Notes: generated by a model not told the origin, from the sequence alone. 64,000 bases of DNA from Saccharomycopsis fibuligera x Saccharomycopsis cf. fibuligera (GCA_001936135.1 CP012809.1:1413501-1477500), one strand, 5' to 3'; shown: positions 41,934-51,484, counted from the first letter of the stretch. Program-made: numbers and translations.

Positions 41934-44292
41934 TACCTCAGATCCTTCAAACAGTAATCAAATCCAGCAACAAGATGAAAATGTCCCACGCCCAGCGAAT
42001 GCCGCTGATTCAACTGTTTCAACTGCTTCATCTACCTCATCTGCCTCATCTGCCTCACCTGACTCAACTAAAGAAACGCCTTCACCTGATTCAACTCCTT
42101 CAACTGCGTCCCTTGCGGATACACATCAGGACATTATCTCAGAAGAAACACTGAAAAAGCTCTATGCTGATCAGGCCTCTAAACGTGCGAATCATAACGC
42201 AACAACGAGCTCCGCGTCACTTCCACACCCTAAAGTCAAACGCCCTGCTTTCGACGCTTTCCAAACCAAATTTAAATGGGCCCGTATCTATGACTCGGAA
42301 CATTTTCCTTTTGATGATGTTTTGTCAGAACTAACTGCAATGAAAAAACTTGCTGCTGATATTTACACCTTTAATGATACAACTTTTGCTGGTTCTGATA
42401 AAAAGGTCACCTCTGCGACTACAATCATGAAAATGGACGAATTTTATAAATCATATACTCCAAAGCAGCTCCAGGACGAGGGCCTCCGGTTTAAAACCAC
42501 TGACCTCCTGCAAAAAGACTATATTGACTTCATCATCAACTGTTCTCAAGAAAATGACATTTTCGCAACTGTGGACATTCCCTTGGCTGTCTTCCAGCAA
42601 TCCTCTTTAGCAACACATAGAGCCTCTATTGCTAAATCTATTCAAATGTTGGCACAAACCACACTTGAAAAGTATGCTAGTACGATGCGAGATGTATCCT
42701 TATTCACCTTTTTGAAAGAAACTTGTGAAACTATCGAACCTCACATCATAATCAGAAACGAGCGTATTGTCATTAAACAATCCATTTTTTATAGGGGTCC
42801 ACTTTATAAGCCATTCTTCCACAATGCCAAGGAAATTTTCTTTACATTTTTGAGAGATCACTTAGTTGTGAAGATACCAAAACAAGAATATCGCCCACAA
42901 CTTTTCATGTCAATGTCAAATGAAAGCATGGTCCCTCATCTCATGGAACTCAAGATTAAATCTTTGCAAGCGGTTTCTGCCAAAGCAATTTTATTCCACA
43001 AGCTCCGTGATCTTGAGATTAAACAGGAATACTTTTCCCTTACAAAAGAAATCAAACCGAGAAGCCACCCGAATCCCCAAGTTGCTGAAATAAACGTAGA
43101 TAAATATTATGCATATTTATATCTTTCTCCAAATCAATCAGTCCCAATAATCAACTGTGAGATTCTCCAAACACGTCTTATCAATCGTCATTTGCATTGC
43201 ACGGCATGTGGTTCAAATTCTCACACTCGTTACTCTTGTACCGAGGCTCGATGTGTGATTTGCAAAAAAGAGAATCATATAGCTTCTGTTTGTTATTATA
43301 ACAAAAAGTTAATCCAGGCCCAAGATAAGTACCAGGACCACACCTCCATTGCAAATAAACCCAACACAACCACCATTTCTGCTAGAACAAAAAAACCAAC
43401 TATTTCCGCTGAAAACCAATGGCAGCTCAGTGATCCTAAAGGCCGCAAACGTTTGAGAATTAGAAACACCAATACATCAAACCAAACCATTAACAACTCA
43501 AAACAGATAGCTAAACCAAAAAACCCATTTCAAGCTCTTGAAGACGGTGACTCAGAAGATTTGTCAACTGAGGACGAGGTTAACACACAACACGAGATCC
43601 CACAAAGTTTCGTTTTTACTGCACCTAAACCCTCAAACAAATCATATAACAAACCCTCCCCCAAAAAAAGAGCAAGAAGGCAAGTTGCTAAAGCCACTAA
43701 CTCACAACCAGAGAATATCAATGATGATGAAGGCACTTTCACCACCAGTACCTCTGACTCTATAGTAGCACAGGCTACTATCCTTCATGCTACGGCAACC
43801 CCAACAAAAAAAACCCCACATCAAACCCCAGACTCTTTCCAAACTCCACCTGCAACTCCTCAGCAGACCAGAATCCTTCGTTCCCATTCCTCTCTTCGTA
43901 CTCCACAACCTCCATCTACTCCAACCAACTTGACCTTATCTCAGTTTCCCTCTTTTGATCAGGCCAACACTCCTACCCCATCCTCCCCGAGAATTAAAGC
44001 AAATCTGAACAGGAACTCGCGTACCCCAGACGAGGACAGCCCACTGCCAGATACCCAGGATGATATTGACATTGATGAGATTGACTTAGAGAATTCTTCT
44101 TCTCTCCCACCAGTCCATCACCCTCAGAGTAAGCTTAATGGACCATTCCCTGTCACTGATTCCATCAATGATGACGATATCTTTGATAACGAAACCACAA
44201 TTGACAATGAGTCCATCACAAATCTCCCAAACTCCACCGAAGATGATCCCATGACTGAGACTCAGCTCTCAACTTCCCCTGGACACTCATGA
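41934..44292 (+). CDS. LINE ORF1, zinc-knuckle nucleic-acid-binding protein (5' end missing or non-ATG)
   Basis: The frame is open from 41884 to the TGA at 44290-44292, but the first in-frame ATG is only at 42340, so the N terminus is probably lost by 5' truncation. The first part is Ser/Thr/Asp-rich. The middle (42300-43100) is a globular region of unknown fold. Two CCHC knuckles at about 43197-43311 read CTACGSNSHTRYSC and CVICKKENHIASVC (each C-x2-C-x4-H-x4-C), as in ORF1 of L1/Zorro-type LINEs. The rest is a Pro/Thr/Ser/Asp-rich tail with a basic patch (PKKRARRQ) that could act in nuclear entry. ORF1 proteins coat element RNA. Confidence 0.8.
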
Positions 44293-47200
44293 TTATGCCT
44301 GAATTGAAAATACTTACACAAAATATACAAAATACTCCCTTACAGAACGATCCGCTCCCGAGTATATTTAAAAAATATGATATCATACTCTTGCAAGAAG
44401 TCAGGAAAGGTGAAAAGTATCACCACTTAAATCCTGACAAACAACTTATCACTAACAAAGCTTCAAATCCACGAACAGGTATACTCATCACAAAAAAGAT
44501 AAAAATACTCAAAAAAAATATAATTGACGTTTTATGTCCGGCATCTAAAGCCAAGCACAAAACAGACATTATTATAGAAGTAACACCAAAAATATACTAC
44601 TGGATCATAAATATATATAATCCCACCGGTGAGAAAAAAAGAGCACAAGTCTTTCTTCAAAACGCCATTAGCAATGCACTACAAGATTATCGAAGAACTT
44701 TTGGAAAACAGTATCCAAACGCACATCTCTATATCATTTTTGCGGGTGACTTTAACAATGTCGTGGATATGCAAGAAATGGGTAGCCGTATCCAAAATGC
44801 TCCAGACACTAAAGACACCAAAAAAATACGAAACTCATTGAGGGCACTCATCGACAATAACAACTTGACAGATGTTTACCGCCAACGCAGCCTACATAAC
44901 ATAAAAAAATCCTTCACTAACAGAGCTACTAACGGACATGAGGAAAGCAATAGAAGGCTTGATAGATTCTATGTCAGTAATGAATTGATTAGACACGACA
45001 AAATCCGTCTCTGGATGCTACAGAAGAACCATTTGAAGGGATCTTCCCATGAATCGCTTGTTTTGAAACTTGTCCATCCCCTGAGTGAGCTCCCAGCTCG
45101 GTTCAGACTTACCGATAAAATGTTACGCAGTATATCACAACTTCATATCCCAGCCTCACTCACATCAACAAGCGAAATAATCATTTTTGTTCAAAACCAT
45201 TTGCAGCTGATAAAGCACCTTGAGAAACGCATACCGGAATCTGAGAAAAAAAACCTTCAAACCGCCAACTACTATGATCACATAAACGAAATCTTTAAAC
45301 CCTTCCAAGAAAATAAAAAGATAGAATTACTTATTGATCAAGACGGCAACCAGTTAACAAAAACACACGAGATCATAGACCATGCCTCAGACTTCTATGC
45401 ATCTCTCTATGATGGTACCAAGGGCACGAAGGATATTCAAATCATTGATAGATATTTGCAAGATAGCATTCCTAACATTCACATATCGGATACAGAAAAG
45501 ATAAATTTGAATAAGAACATAACTGAAGAAGAGCTCCTGATTGCCATCAAGGAGTCCAATAAGAATTCGGTGCCAGGAATTGATGGTTTTCCGTACAAGT
45601 TTTATTCCAAACTATATCCGCAGTTGAAAGAACGCCTCTTAGCTGAATTCAACACTATTTTTAGAACAGGCTCACTTCCTTACAATTACAGAACAGTTCT
45701 TTTTAATATCATTCCAAAGCCGCGAAAAGATAAGACTGACATCAAAAATTACAGGCCAATAGCCATTATCAATGCCAATCTACGACTACTTAGCATAATT
45801 CTCAATAATCGTTTACTAACAGTGTTAGAAAAGCTTATAGGCAAAAATCAGCTGGGTTTCATACCGAATCGCCAATCTTATACTAACATAAGAATGTTCA
45901 ATGAGATTCTCGCGAGCATGAAGACACCACCAAATCAAAAGCACTATTTTGCCAAACACGAAAACTTGCGCATACTTCTTTTGGATTTTCAGAAGGCTTT
46001 CGATAATGTGTCGCACACATACCTTGAATGCTTATTGAAACATCTCAACTTTGGTACCGAAGGTTTCACATCCACAATAATGCTGATATTACAAAGTACA
46101 ATCGGATGCATTCACCTTAACAATAAGACAGGCCCGCTCTTTCCCTTGAACCAAGGTACCTTACAAGGAAACCCAATCAGCCCATCGCTTTTCGTATTGG
46201 CAGTTGAGCCCCTTCTACGGAATGTTGAGAGAGAACTACAAGGCTTCACTATTAATACAAAATATCTTAGCCCAATTAAAGTCACACACTTAGCCTTCGC
46301 CGACGATATTACCATTTTTGCAGATGGTAATCAAGACATGGAGTCAGCAATCCAAACGATCCAAGATTTCTGCTCGATAACGGGAGGGAGTTTGAACTAT
46401 GATAAATCAAAAGTACTCATTTCCCCATACGCCACGGATATAGCAAAAACTGAAATGCAGCTTTTTGACATTCCGATTGAGCGAGTAAAGGAAGACTATA
46501 AACTAACCTATCTCGGGATTAAAATTCCGAACCAGGGATGGCCAAAAAACTTGATACAAACAATGTACGCAAAGTTCAACATTTCCAACATCAAACATTT
46601 GCCGCCGTCAAGTCAAGTCATGGCCTATAATACATTTATCTGTTCAAAATTCTACTACAAGGAGATTCATCAAAATCTCACTGACAAACAAATAAATGCA
46701 ATCGAGATGGCTTTCAAACAATGTCTAAACGCCACGAATGTCTCCCTCGAGACACTCAAGACACACAGACATAAAGGGGGTTATGGTATGATAGACCTCA
46801 AAGCACAGCTCACGTATAGAAAAGCACAAATTGCGCAAAACTTGTTTCTAGATAAAAGCGACCCATACTTGAAGCTCTTCAGAGCGAAGCTACAACTTCT
46901 TCTAGATCACTTTTTTAAAGTACGCTATGAGCTCGAACGTAAACCAGGACATATTGACACTCAATTCTGGTGGAGAGATGTTCTCGATACAGTTGACGGA
47001 GGCGAAGGCCAAGGGCAATCTATACTGGCACAGAACCCAAAACAGTGCTTCACGTTGACAGCCACAGAAGCAAACATAATAGCTCTGTGGAAACAAGTAG
47101 TCCCCAACAAACACAATCCAGGCATCCTTGGGCTTCAGCGCACATCAGATATAGCAGAAGCAGTGGAGCTCGGTGTACCGTTTTTGAAAAAAAAGTTCAT

Positions 47201-47750
47201 TCCAAAAGAAGTCTTCGACTTCAAGTCCCGGAACGGTAGTGCACAAGTGCGCGAAAAGAAAGATAAACTACTATTCTCACACCAGTTGGCACGTCTCAAA
47301 CAAGTCACTAATAAACAGTGTCTGACATTTTGGCAAATGATAAACAAACAAACGTTCAAACACCCTGGCTGCTTCGAGAATATACACACATTCCACCTCG
47401 GAGTCGAGAAGTTCAAATTCCAAGGTGAGGAATGTAAGTGGTGCTCTGAAGATTTATCACGTAAAAAATACAAACAGCAGTCATACGAAGATGCTATCAA
47501 CAAACAAATGGAGCACTTTTTGGTTAAATGTCCAGTAGCACAAGCTTTATGGAACAAGTTACATCTAAATAAGGAATTGAGCTGGGACAGCCTCATCCTT
47601 CCATCCAGTGACACACGAGAATTAATCCAGGTCGACAACTACTTGATATTCCAAAAGAAATACTCCCGCCTACGGCAAGATAAGGACTTTGATTGGAAAA
47701 CCATTCCAATCTCTAGTCTTGTTTACTACATCACCACAGTAATGAATTAG
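44289..47750 (+). CDS. LINE ORF2, endonuclease-reverse transcriptase
   Basis: 1153 residues, intact. Residues 1-250 form an APE-type endonuclease: LKILTQNIQN, DIILLQEVR (catalytic Glu near 36), IIFAGDFNNVVD, RLDRFYVSN and the terminal GSSHESLVLKL. The reverse transcriptase (about 420-720) has the blocks KNSVPGIDGFPYKFY, YRPIAIINANLRLLS, NQLGFIPNRQ, LLLDFQKAFDNVSH, GTLQGNPISPSLF and LAFADDITIF (FADD catalytic pair near 670), then LNYDKSKVL. The C terminus has a CCHC cluster, CKWC...HFLVKC, at about 1047-1080. All catalytic residues I can check are present, so the protein could be active. The Leu of NQLGF is a CTG codon; Ser there also fits many LINEs. The ATG at 44289 overlaps the ORF1 stop; one at 44295 is an alternative. 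Confidence 0.93.
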   Translation: MIMPELKILTQNIQNTPLQNDPLPSIFKKYDIILLQEVRKGEKYHHLNPDKQLITNKASNPRTGILITKKIKILKKNIIDVLCPASKAKHKTDIIIEVTPKIYYWIINIYNPTGEKKRAQVFLQNAISNALQDYRRTFGKQYPNAHLYIIFAGDFNNVVDMQEMGSRIQNAPDTKDTKKIRNSLRALIDNNNLTDVYRQRSLHNIKKSFTNRATNGHEESNRRLDRFYVSNELIRHDKIRLWMLQKNHLKGSSHESLVLKLVHPLSELPARFRLTDKMLRSISQLHIPASLTSTSEIIIFVQNHLQLIKHLEKRIPESEKKNLQTANYYDHINEIFKPFQENKKIELLIDQDGNQLTKTHEIIDHASDFYASLYDGTKGTKDIQIIDRYLQDSIPNIHISDTEKINLNKNITEEELLIAIKESNKNSVPGIDGFPYKFYSKLYPQLKERLLAEFNTIFRTGSLPYNYRTVLFNIIPKPRKDKTDIKNYRPIAIINANLRLLSIILNNRLLTVLEKLIGKNQLGFIPNRQSYTNIRMFNEILASMKTPPNQKHYFAKHENLRILLLDFQKAFDNVSHTYLECLLKHLNFGTEGFTSTIMLILQSTIGCIHLNNKTGPLFPLNQGTLQGNPISPSLFVLAVEPLLRNVERELQGFTINTKYLSPIKVTHLAFADDITIFADGNQDMESAIQTIQDFCSITGGSLNYDKSKVLISPYATDIAKTEMQLFDIPIERVKEDYKLTYLGIKIPNQGWPKNLIQTMYAKFNISNIKHLPPSSQVMAYNTFICSKFYYKEIHQNLTDKQINAIEMAFKQCLNATNVSLETLKTHRHKGGYGMIDLKAQLTYRKAQIAQNLFLDKSDPYLKLFRAKLQLLLDHFFKVRYELERKPGHIDTQFWWRDVLDTVDGGEGQGQSILAQNPKQCFTLTATEANIIALWKQVVPNKHNPGILGLQRTSDIAEAVELGVPFLKKKFIPKEVFDFKSRNGSAQVREKKDKLLFSHQLARLKQVTNKQCLTFWQMINKQTFKHPGCFENIHTFHLGVEKFKFQGEECKWCSEDLSRKKYKQQSYEDAINKQMEHFLVKCPVAQALWNKLHLNKELSWDSLILPSSDTRELIQVDNYLIFQKKYSRLRQDKDFDWKTIPISSLVYYITTVMN

Positions 47751-47836
47751 ATAACACATCAGTGTTATCTTAGTGAGTGGAAGATGGTATTGAACTGAGA
47801 CCCCTTTCTTTTTATCTGTCGACAGCAAAGCAATGA

Positions 47837-47876
<40 letters not shown>

Positions 47877-47899
47877 CAGCCATCCCAGACTATAATCTC

Positions 47900-47920
47900 T
47901 CCTATATCTATTTCAAATCC
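47900..47920. repeat. Right copy of 21-bp direct repeat flanking the LINE
   Basis: Identical to 41913-41933. It lies about 26 bp after the LINE A-tract rather than directly after it, and its last eight bases (TCAAATCC) are also the first bases of the following LINE-tail unit. Confidence 0.65.
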
Positions 47921-48274
47921 AAAAGACCCACTAAAGTCTAACTAATACTAACGGGGTTTTCACTTGTACAAGTTTCCCCTATAAACTAACAACTGAACTA
48001 TACTGTATATACTATATAGATAAGTTTATAAGATTATATTTTCTACCGTTTATATAGAAATAATAAATCGATATTGTGTGTGAAAAAAAAAAAAATCAAA
48101 TCCAACTGGTCCATTTACGTCTAACTAATACTAACGGGGTTTTCACTTATATAAGTTTCCTCTATATAGTAACAACTGAACTATACTGTATATACTATAT
48201 ATATATAAGTTTATAAGATTGCATTTTCTATCATTTATATAGAAATAATAAATCGATATTGTGTGCGAAAAAAA
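47913..48274 (+). mobile_element. Two tandem truncated LINE-type tails, each ending in A
   Basis: Unit 1 (47913-48095, 183 bp) and unit 2 (48096-48274, 179 bp) align end to end. Both start TCAAATCCA, share TCTAACTAATACTAACGGGG, then CTGAACTATACTGTATATAC and AATAAATCGATATTGTGTG, and end in A (13 and 7). The same terminus occurs at 6257 and 6663. They look like old 3' ends of a LINE, present before the big LINE inserted into unit 1. In one frame both read SNP-x-x-P...SN-stop, a possible ORF end. Confidence 0.7.
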
Positions 48275-48519
48275 TGTGTTTTTAGTCAAAGGTGAAACTG
48301 CTTTTACTAACGCTACTAACGCAATCGACGGGATATTGAAAAAAATGAGGCAGGAATAAATTTATATCTGATTTTATTTAGCAGTACATTTTGTAAATAA
48401 AAAAAAAAAAAAAAAAAAGACTAGGGTAAATAATATATATATATATTCTTTGCTCAACTAGTTTACTGCGTAGCTAAACCCACAGTTAAGTGACTTTCCC
48501 TCACCACTAGAGAAGAGAC
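48275..48519. other. Spacer with a short coding-like remnant and an A tract
   Basis: Bases about 48279-48360 read VFLVKGETAFTNATNAIDGI then LKKMRQE-stop, which looks like the C-terminal end of some protein, origin unknown. An A run (48399-48418) and a TATATATA stretch (48434-48447) follow. Confidence 0.35.
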
Positions 48520-48754
48520 TGTTGGAATTACAGCAAATAACATCACATGAGCATTACGGGTGAGGAATGAAATAACTATATATAGTCTGAAAAAAAAAAA
48601 GGATACTTTTATCTAGTGATATAGTTTACACAACAAAAAGGCAAGGAAAATAAGTCTAATTCTAAGTCTCACTACTACAGGAGAGACTAATCTAACCACT
48701 GCTGCTCAGAGGTAACTCCCTCAGGTATTGGTAGTGGGTCCACAACCCGTGGCA
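48520..48754 (+). mobile_element. LTR remnant (Ty1/copia-like), solo
   Basis: Fossil. Starts TGTTGGAATT and shares with the solo LTR at 6717-7122 the blocks AAATAACATC, GGGTGAGGAATGAAAT, TATATATAGTCTGAAAAA, TAGTGATATAGTTTA and GAGAGACTAATCTAACCA. It is shorter and diverged at its 3' end (boundary approximate), so a related subfamily or an older copy. No target duplication seen. Downstream sequence to about 48830 resembles 5875-5950. It lies about 155 bp downstream of the tRNA-Ser 3' end. Confidence 0.7.
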
Positions 48755-48908
48755 GTGTGAGATTTTTACTCATAAAAAACCCAAATTAATAATGGCAAAG
48801 GATAAATAAAAATATCGATAACAGGATTTTCATTTTCAACAAATTTTGGCAAGAACACCTATACCACCCAGTTAAAGTTGGAAAGTTTCCAATTAGAAAA
48901 AAAAATGG

Positions 48909-49009
48909 CGTTACAGACAGGATTCGAACCTGCGCACGGAAACCGCAATGCCTATCAACTTGGTTAAAACCATAGCAGGGCATCGCCTTAACCACTCGGC
49001 CACTGTAAC
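48909..49009 (-). tRNA. tRNA-Ser (GCT) with 19-nt intron
   Basis: Minus strand, 101 nt: acceptor GTTACAG with CTGTAAC, discriminator G, long variable arm (TGCGGTTTCCGTGCG) and D-arm GGCCGAGTGGTTAAGGC, as in tRNA-Ser. The anticodon arm is ATGCC-CTGCTA-[intron]-A-GGCAT, giving GCT. The intron (48954-48972, TGGTTTTAACCAAGTTGAT) sits one base 3' of the anticodon, the standard place, and leaves an 82-nt mature tRNA. S. cerevisiae tRNA-Ser(GCT) also has an intron. Confidence 0.95.
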
Positions 49010-49043
49010 TCTACATTTTTCAAAGTGTTCAACAATATTCGCG

Positions 49044-49150
49044 TGATGATGCTATCAACAAAAAAATGGAAAAAAACTACATTTAGTTAAGGAATTGAGC
49101 TGCAACTGCCTCATCCTTCTATCCAGCGGAGCTTGAGGTATAGAATTACA
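49044..49150 (+). mobile_element. Decayed LINE ORF2 fragment
   Basis: GATGCTATCAACAAA, then TTAAGGAATTGAGCTG and GCCTCATCCTT-TATCCAG, match the 3' part of LINE ORF2 (about 47490-47615) with an internal deletion and several changes, leaving it non-coding. It begins about 35 bp upstream of tRNA-Ser and, like the intact LINE at tRNA-Ala, runs away from the tRNA. Confidence 0.7.
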
Positions 49151-50488
49151 TGTGGGTCAGAGCACAACCATACTAGAGAAATATAATTGCTCGCCAATGT
49201 GCTTATATGTACTTCATGCAAAGGGTGTCGTCCTACTTTTTTTTTTTTTTTTTATATAGAAAGCTACGAAGACGGCCAAAGCAGACACCCCACTCGGTCC
49301 AAGAGAGTTACATATAATCCATATATGCATATACCGCTCTTCAAAATGCTACTAATTGACAATGTTTTACATTACTGAAAATCTTCCTACAACAATGATT
49401 GTATTCTTCTCTCTGGAACTGATAAGTGTCTACAAGGAAAGATCCTTGGTAGGGGTGAATGTTGTGAAAACTAAACTTCACAATGTGCGTCAATTAAAGA
49501 AAGTATCAAAGATTTGAAAACCATGGAACACAGAAACTAGTTTGCTGCTACCTCCTCCTCATAAGGAAACCTACCCGAAGCCCATAGCTCATGTATGGTT
49601 CCCCGTTTGTGATTGACCTTTCAAGGCACTCGAGTGCGTCATACTGCACCTGCGGGCTCACAAAATTTGATTTAGAACTTGAAAAATGCAAAATGCAAAA
49701 TGTAAAATTCGGAACGCACAATGTTGGCATAAGCGCAGTTGCACTTACAAGTTCAAAAAGGGGGCAATTATTGTTGGTTTACTGGCACATAAGTATGCAT
49801 TGGCGTGCGACTTAACAATAAATTAGGAAAAATGATTAGGTTGTCATGGCAAAATTTTGTAAACTTTAAAAAAATAGACGCTTTTTTTTCTTTTTTGCTG
49901 GGAAGTATACATGAACAAAACTTGCCAAAAAAAAAAAAAAAAAAAATTGTACTACATTAGTATAAGTTTAAGATAAGAAAATAGTGATCTGAAACAGCAA
50001 TAAGCTCATCGATTGGACAAATAAAACTTGTGCCAATGTGAATCAAGCAGTAGTAATAAGAATAGTAAAACGTAAATTAAATAATATGCAATGCAGAAAA
50101 GACGATAAGAACAAATAATGTAATTATAACATTAGAAGATAGAAGAGAAAAGTAAAAAATATGAAAATAGGAGTCCATGAATGAAGAAAATTAAAAAAGT
50201 AAAAAACCCATCATGAGAATGAAAAGATTAGTGATGAGTTTGTATGTGGCTCAAAAAACAAAACAACGCTTTGTGCCTGTTTGTTGATAATAAAACGCAG
50301 TAGAAATTAAGAAAGTGATGATGGAAAAGAAAGGGTATATCAACAGTTATATTAGCAAATATTGGAAAAAAATTATAAAAGCAAGAAAGTGCCCGACATT
50401 CTCAGCTTGTATTCAAATTTAACTAATACATCCAGTTTTTGTGTTCTTTTGTTAATAAAAGGTATAGATGTTAGTAGTGCTAAATTCC
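49151..50488. other. Intergenic, no gene seen
   Basis: 1.3 kb of AT-rich sequence. A frame at about 49256-49345 reads YEDGQSRHPTRSKRVTYNPY and has a coding-like, basic composition, but nothing around it supports a gene. A homopolymer of A lies at about 49926-49947. Confidence 0.45.
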
Positions 50489-51484
50489 TTACAAGAAAGC
50501 CAAGGCAACTAAACCCATCAAGGAGGTACCGAAGGTAATCTTGGAGGCACCAGCAGCAGATACAACAGAAGCAGATTCTTGAGCTGGAGCAGATGAACCA
50601 GAAGCTTGAGCTGGAGCAGAACCAGAGGCGGCTGGAGCAGTACCAGAAGTAGCAGCAGTAGCTTCAGCTGGAGCAGAACCAGAGGCAGCTGGAGCAGTAC
50701 CAGAAGTAGCAGCAGTAGCTTCAGCTGGAGCAGAACCAGAGGCAGCTGGAGCAGTACCAGAGGCAGCTGGAGCAGTACCAGAGGCAGCTGGAGCAGTACC
50801 AGAGGCAGCTGGAGCAGTACCAGAGGCAGCTGGAGCAGTACCAGAGGCAGCTGGAGCAGTACCAGCGACTGCAGTAGTGCCGGCAGCTGGAGAAGTACCT
50901 TCAGCTGGAGCAGAAGAAGCAGCAGCTGGAGCAGAAGAAGCAGCAGCTGGAGCAGAAGAAGCAGCAGCTGGAGCAGAAGAAGCAGCAGCTGGAGCAGAAG
51001 GAGCAGCAGCTGGAGCAGAAGAAGCAGCTGGAGCAGAAGAAGCAGCTGGAGCAGTGGTGAGTTCACTCAATGGGCAAGTTGTAGTGAAACTAGTGTAAAC
51101 GCTGTGGGTAGTGACAGTAGCAACTTGTGTACATTTGTTTTCTGAACAAGAAGTGATGGTAATGTCAACAGTGCTTGGAGAGCCAGTTGCAATGACAGTG
51201 GTGACAAGGCCAGTACCATTGGTACCTGCACCAGCAGTGGTGCCTGGAAGAGCAGTAACAGTACCGTTAGCAGCGCCACCAGTTGGAGCAGCGGTACCTG
51301 GGGCATCAGTGGCAGTACCGTTGTTGCCGGCAGCAGTGGTACCACCGGCAATGGCAGTGGTTCCTGGGGCGACACTAGAAGTACCAGCAGCACTGGAGGT
51401 ACCGGCTGGAGTGGTAGTGTTACTATAAGCGGCCAAAGCAGCAGAAGCAAATGGCAATAAAGCGAAGGTGTTCTTGAACAACAT
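50489..51484 (-). CDS. Ala/Ser/Pro-repeat GPI cell-wall protein
   Basis: 331 residues. A signal peptide (MLFKNTFALLPFASAALA) is followed by a Thr/Ala/Gly-rich part. Next comes the fungal wall module VDITITSCSENKCTQVATVTT...TTCPLSEL, known from Candida Pga-type GPI proteins. A repeat domain follows, then a C-terminal hydrophobic GPI signal (ASKITFGTSLMGLVALAFL). The repeat domain has about eight SSAPAA(A) units (21 bp), about seven SGTAPAA units (21 bp), and two to three larger TAPAASGSAPAEATAATSG units (57 bp). Such domains are heavily O-mannosylated stalks. A TATAAATA box lies on the minus strand at 51627-51620. Adhesin versus structural role is undecided; repeat number probably varies between strains. 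Confidence 0.88.
   Translation of the reverse strand: MLFKNTFALLPFASAALAAYSNTTTPAGTSSAAGTSSVAPGTTAIAGGTTAAGNNGTATDAPGTAAPTGGAANGTVTALPGTTAGAGTNGTGLVTTVIATGSPSTVDITITSCSENKCTQVATVTTHSVYTSFTTTCPLSELTTAPAASSAPAASSAPAAAPSAPAAASSAPAAASSAPAAASSAPAAASSAPAEGTSPAAGTTAVAGTAPAASGTAPAASGTAPAASGTAPAASGTAPAASGTAPAASGSAPAEATAATSGTAPAASGSAPAEATAATSGTAPAASGSAPAQASGSSAPAQESASVVSAAGASKITFGTSLMGLVALAFL
50600..51055 (-). repeat. Minisatellite inside the wall-protein gene
   Basis: 21-bp units encoding SSAPAAA (about 50900-51055), 21-bp units encoding SGTAPAA (about 50750-50870) and 57-bp higher-order units (about 50600-50760). All are in frame, so copy-number change would keep the protein readable. Confidence 0.85.

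Larger units (their letters stand above)
41934..47899 (+). mobile_element. Nearly complete L1-clade LINE (Zorro-like), two ORFs
   Basis: A 5.97-kb non-LTR retrotransposon bounded by an exact 21-bp direct repeat (41913-41933 and 47900-47920). ORF1 (zinc-knuckle RNA-binding protein) and ORF2 (endonuclease plus reverse transcriptase) are both open, and the ORF2 ATG overlaps the ORF1 stop by ATGA. The 3' untranslated region is about 150 bp with a 32-A tract at 47842-47873, then about 26 bp before the right repeat. The 5' end seems truncated, since ORF1 has no in-frame ATG before 42340. It resembles Candida albicans Zorro elements in layout. It sits 58-79 bp upstream of tRNA-Ala and points away from it, inside older LINE-tail sequence. 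Confidence 0.85.

Noticed and set aside
41900-42154. 84-codon frame at the start of the LINE containing LLHLPHLPHLPHL
   Set aside because: Shifted reading of the Ser/Thr-rich start of ORF1; ends after 84 codons with no domain.
50606-51145. 179-codon plus-strand frame rich in SWSSTRG repeats
   Set aside because: Antisense of the in-frame repeat of the wall-protein gene; repeats whose unit is a multiple of three stay open on both strands.
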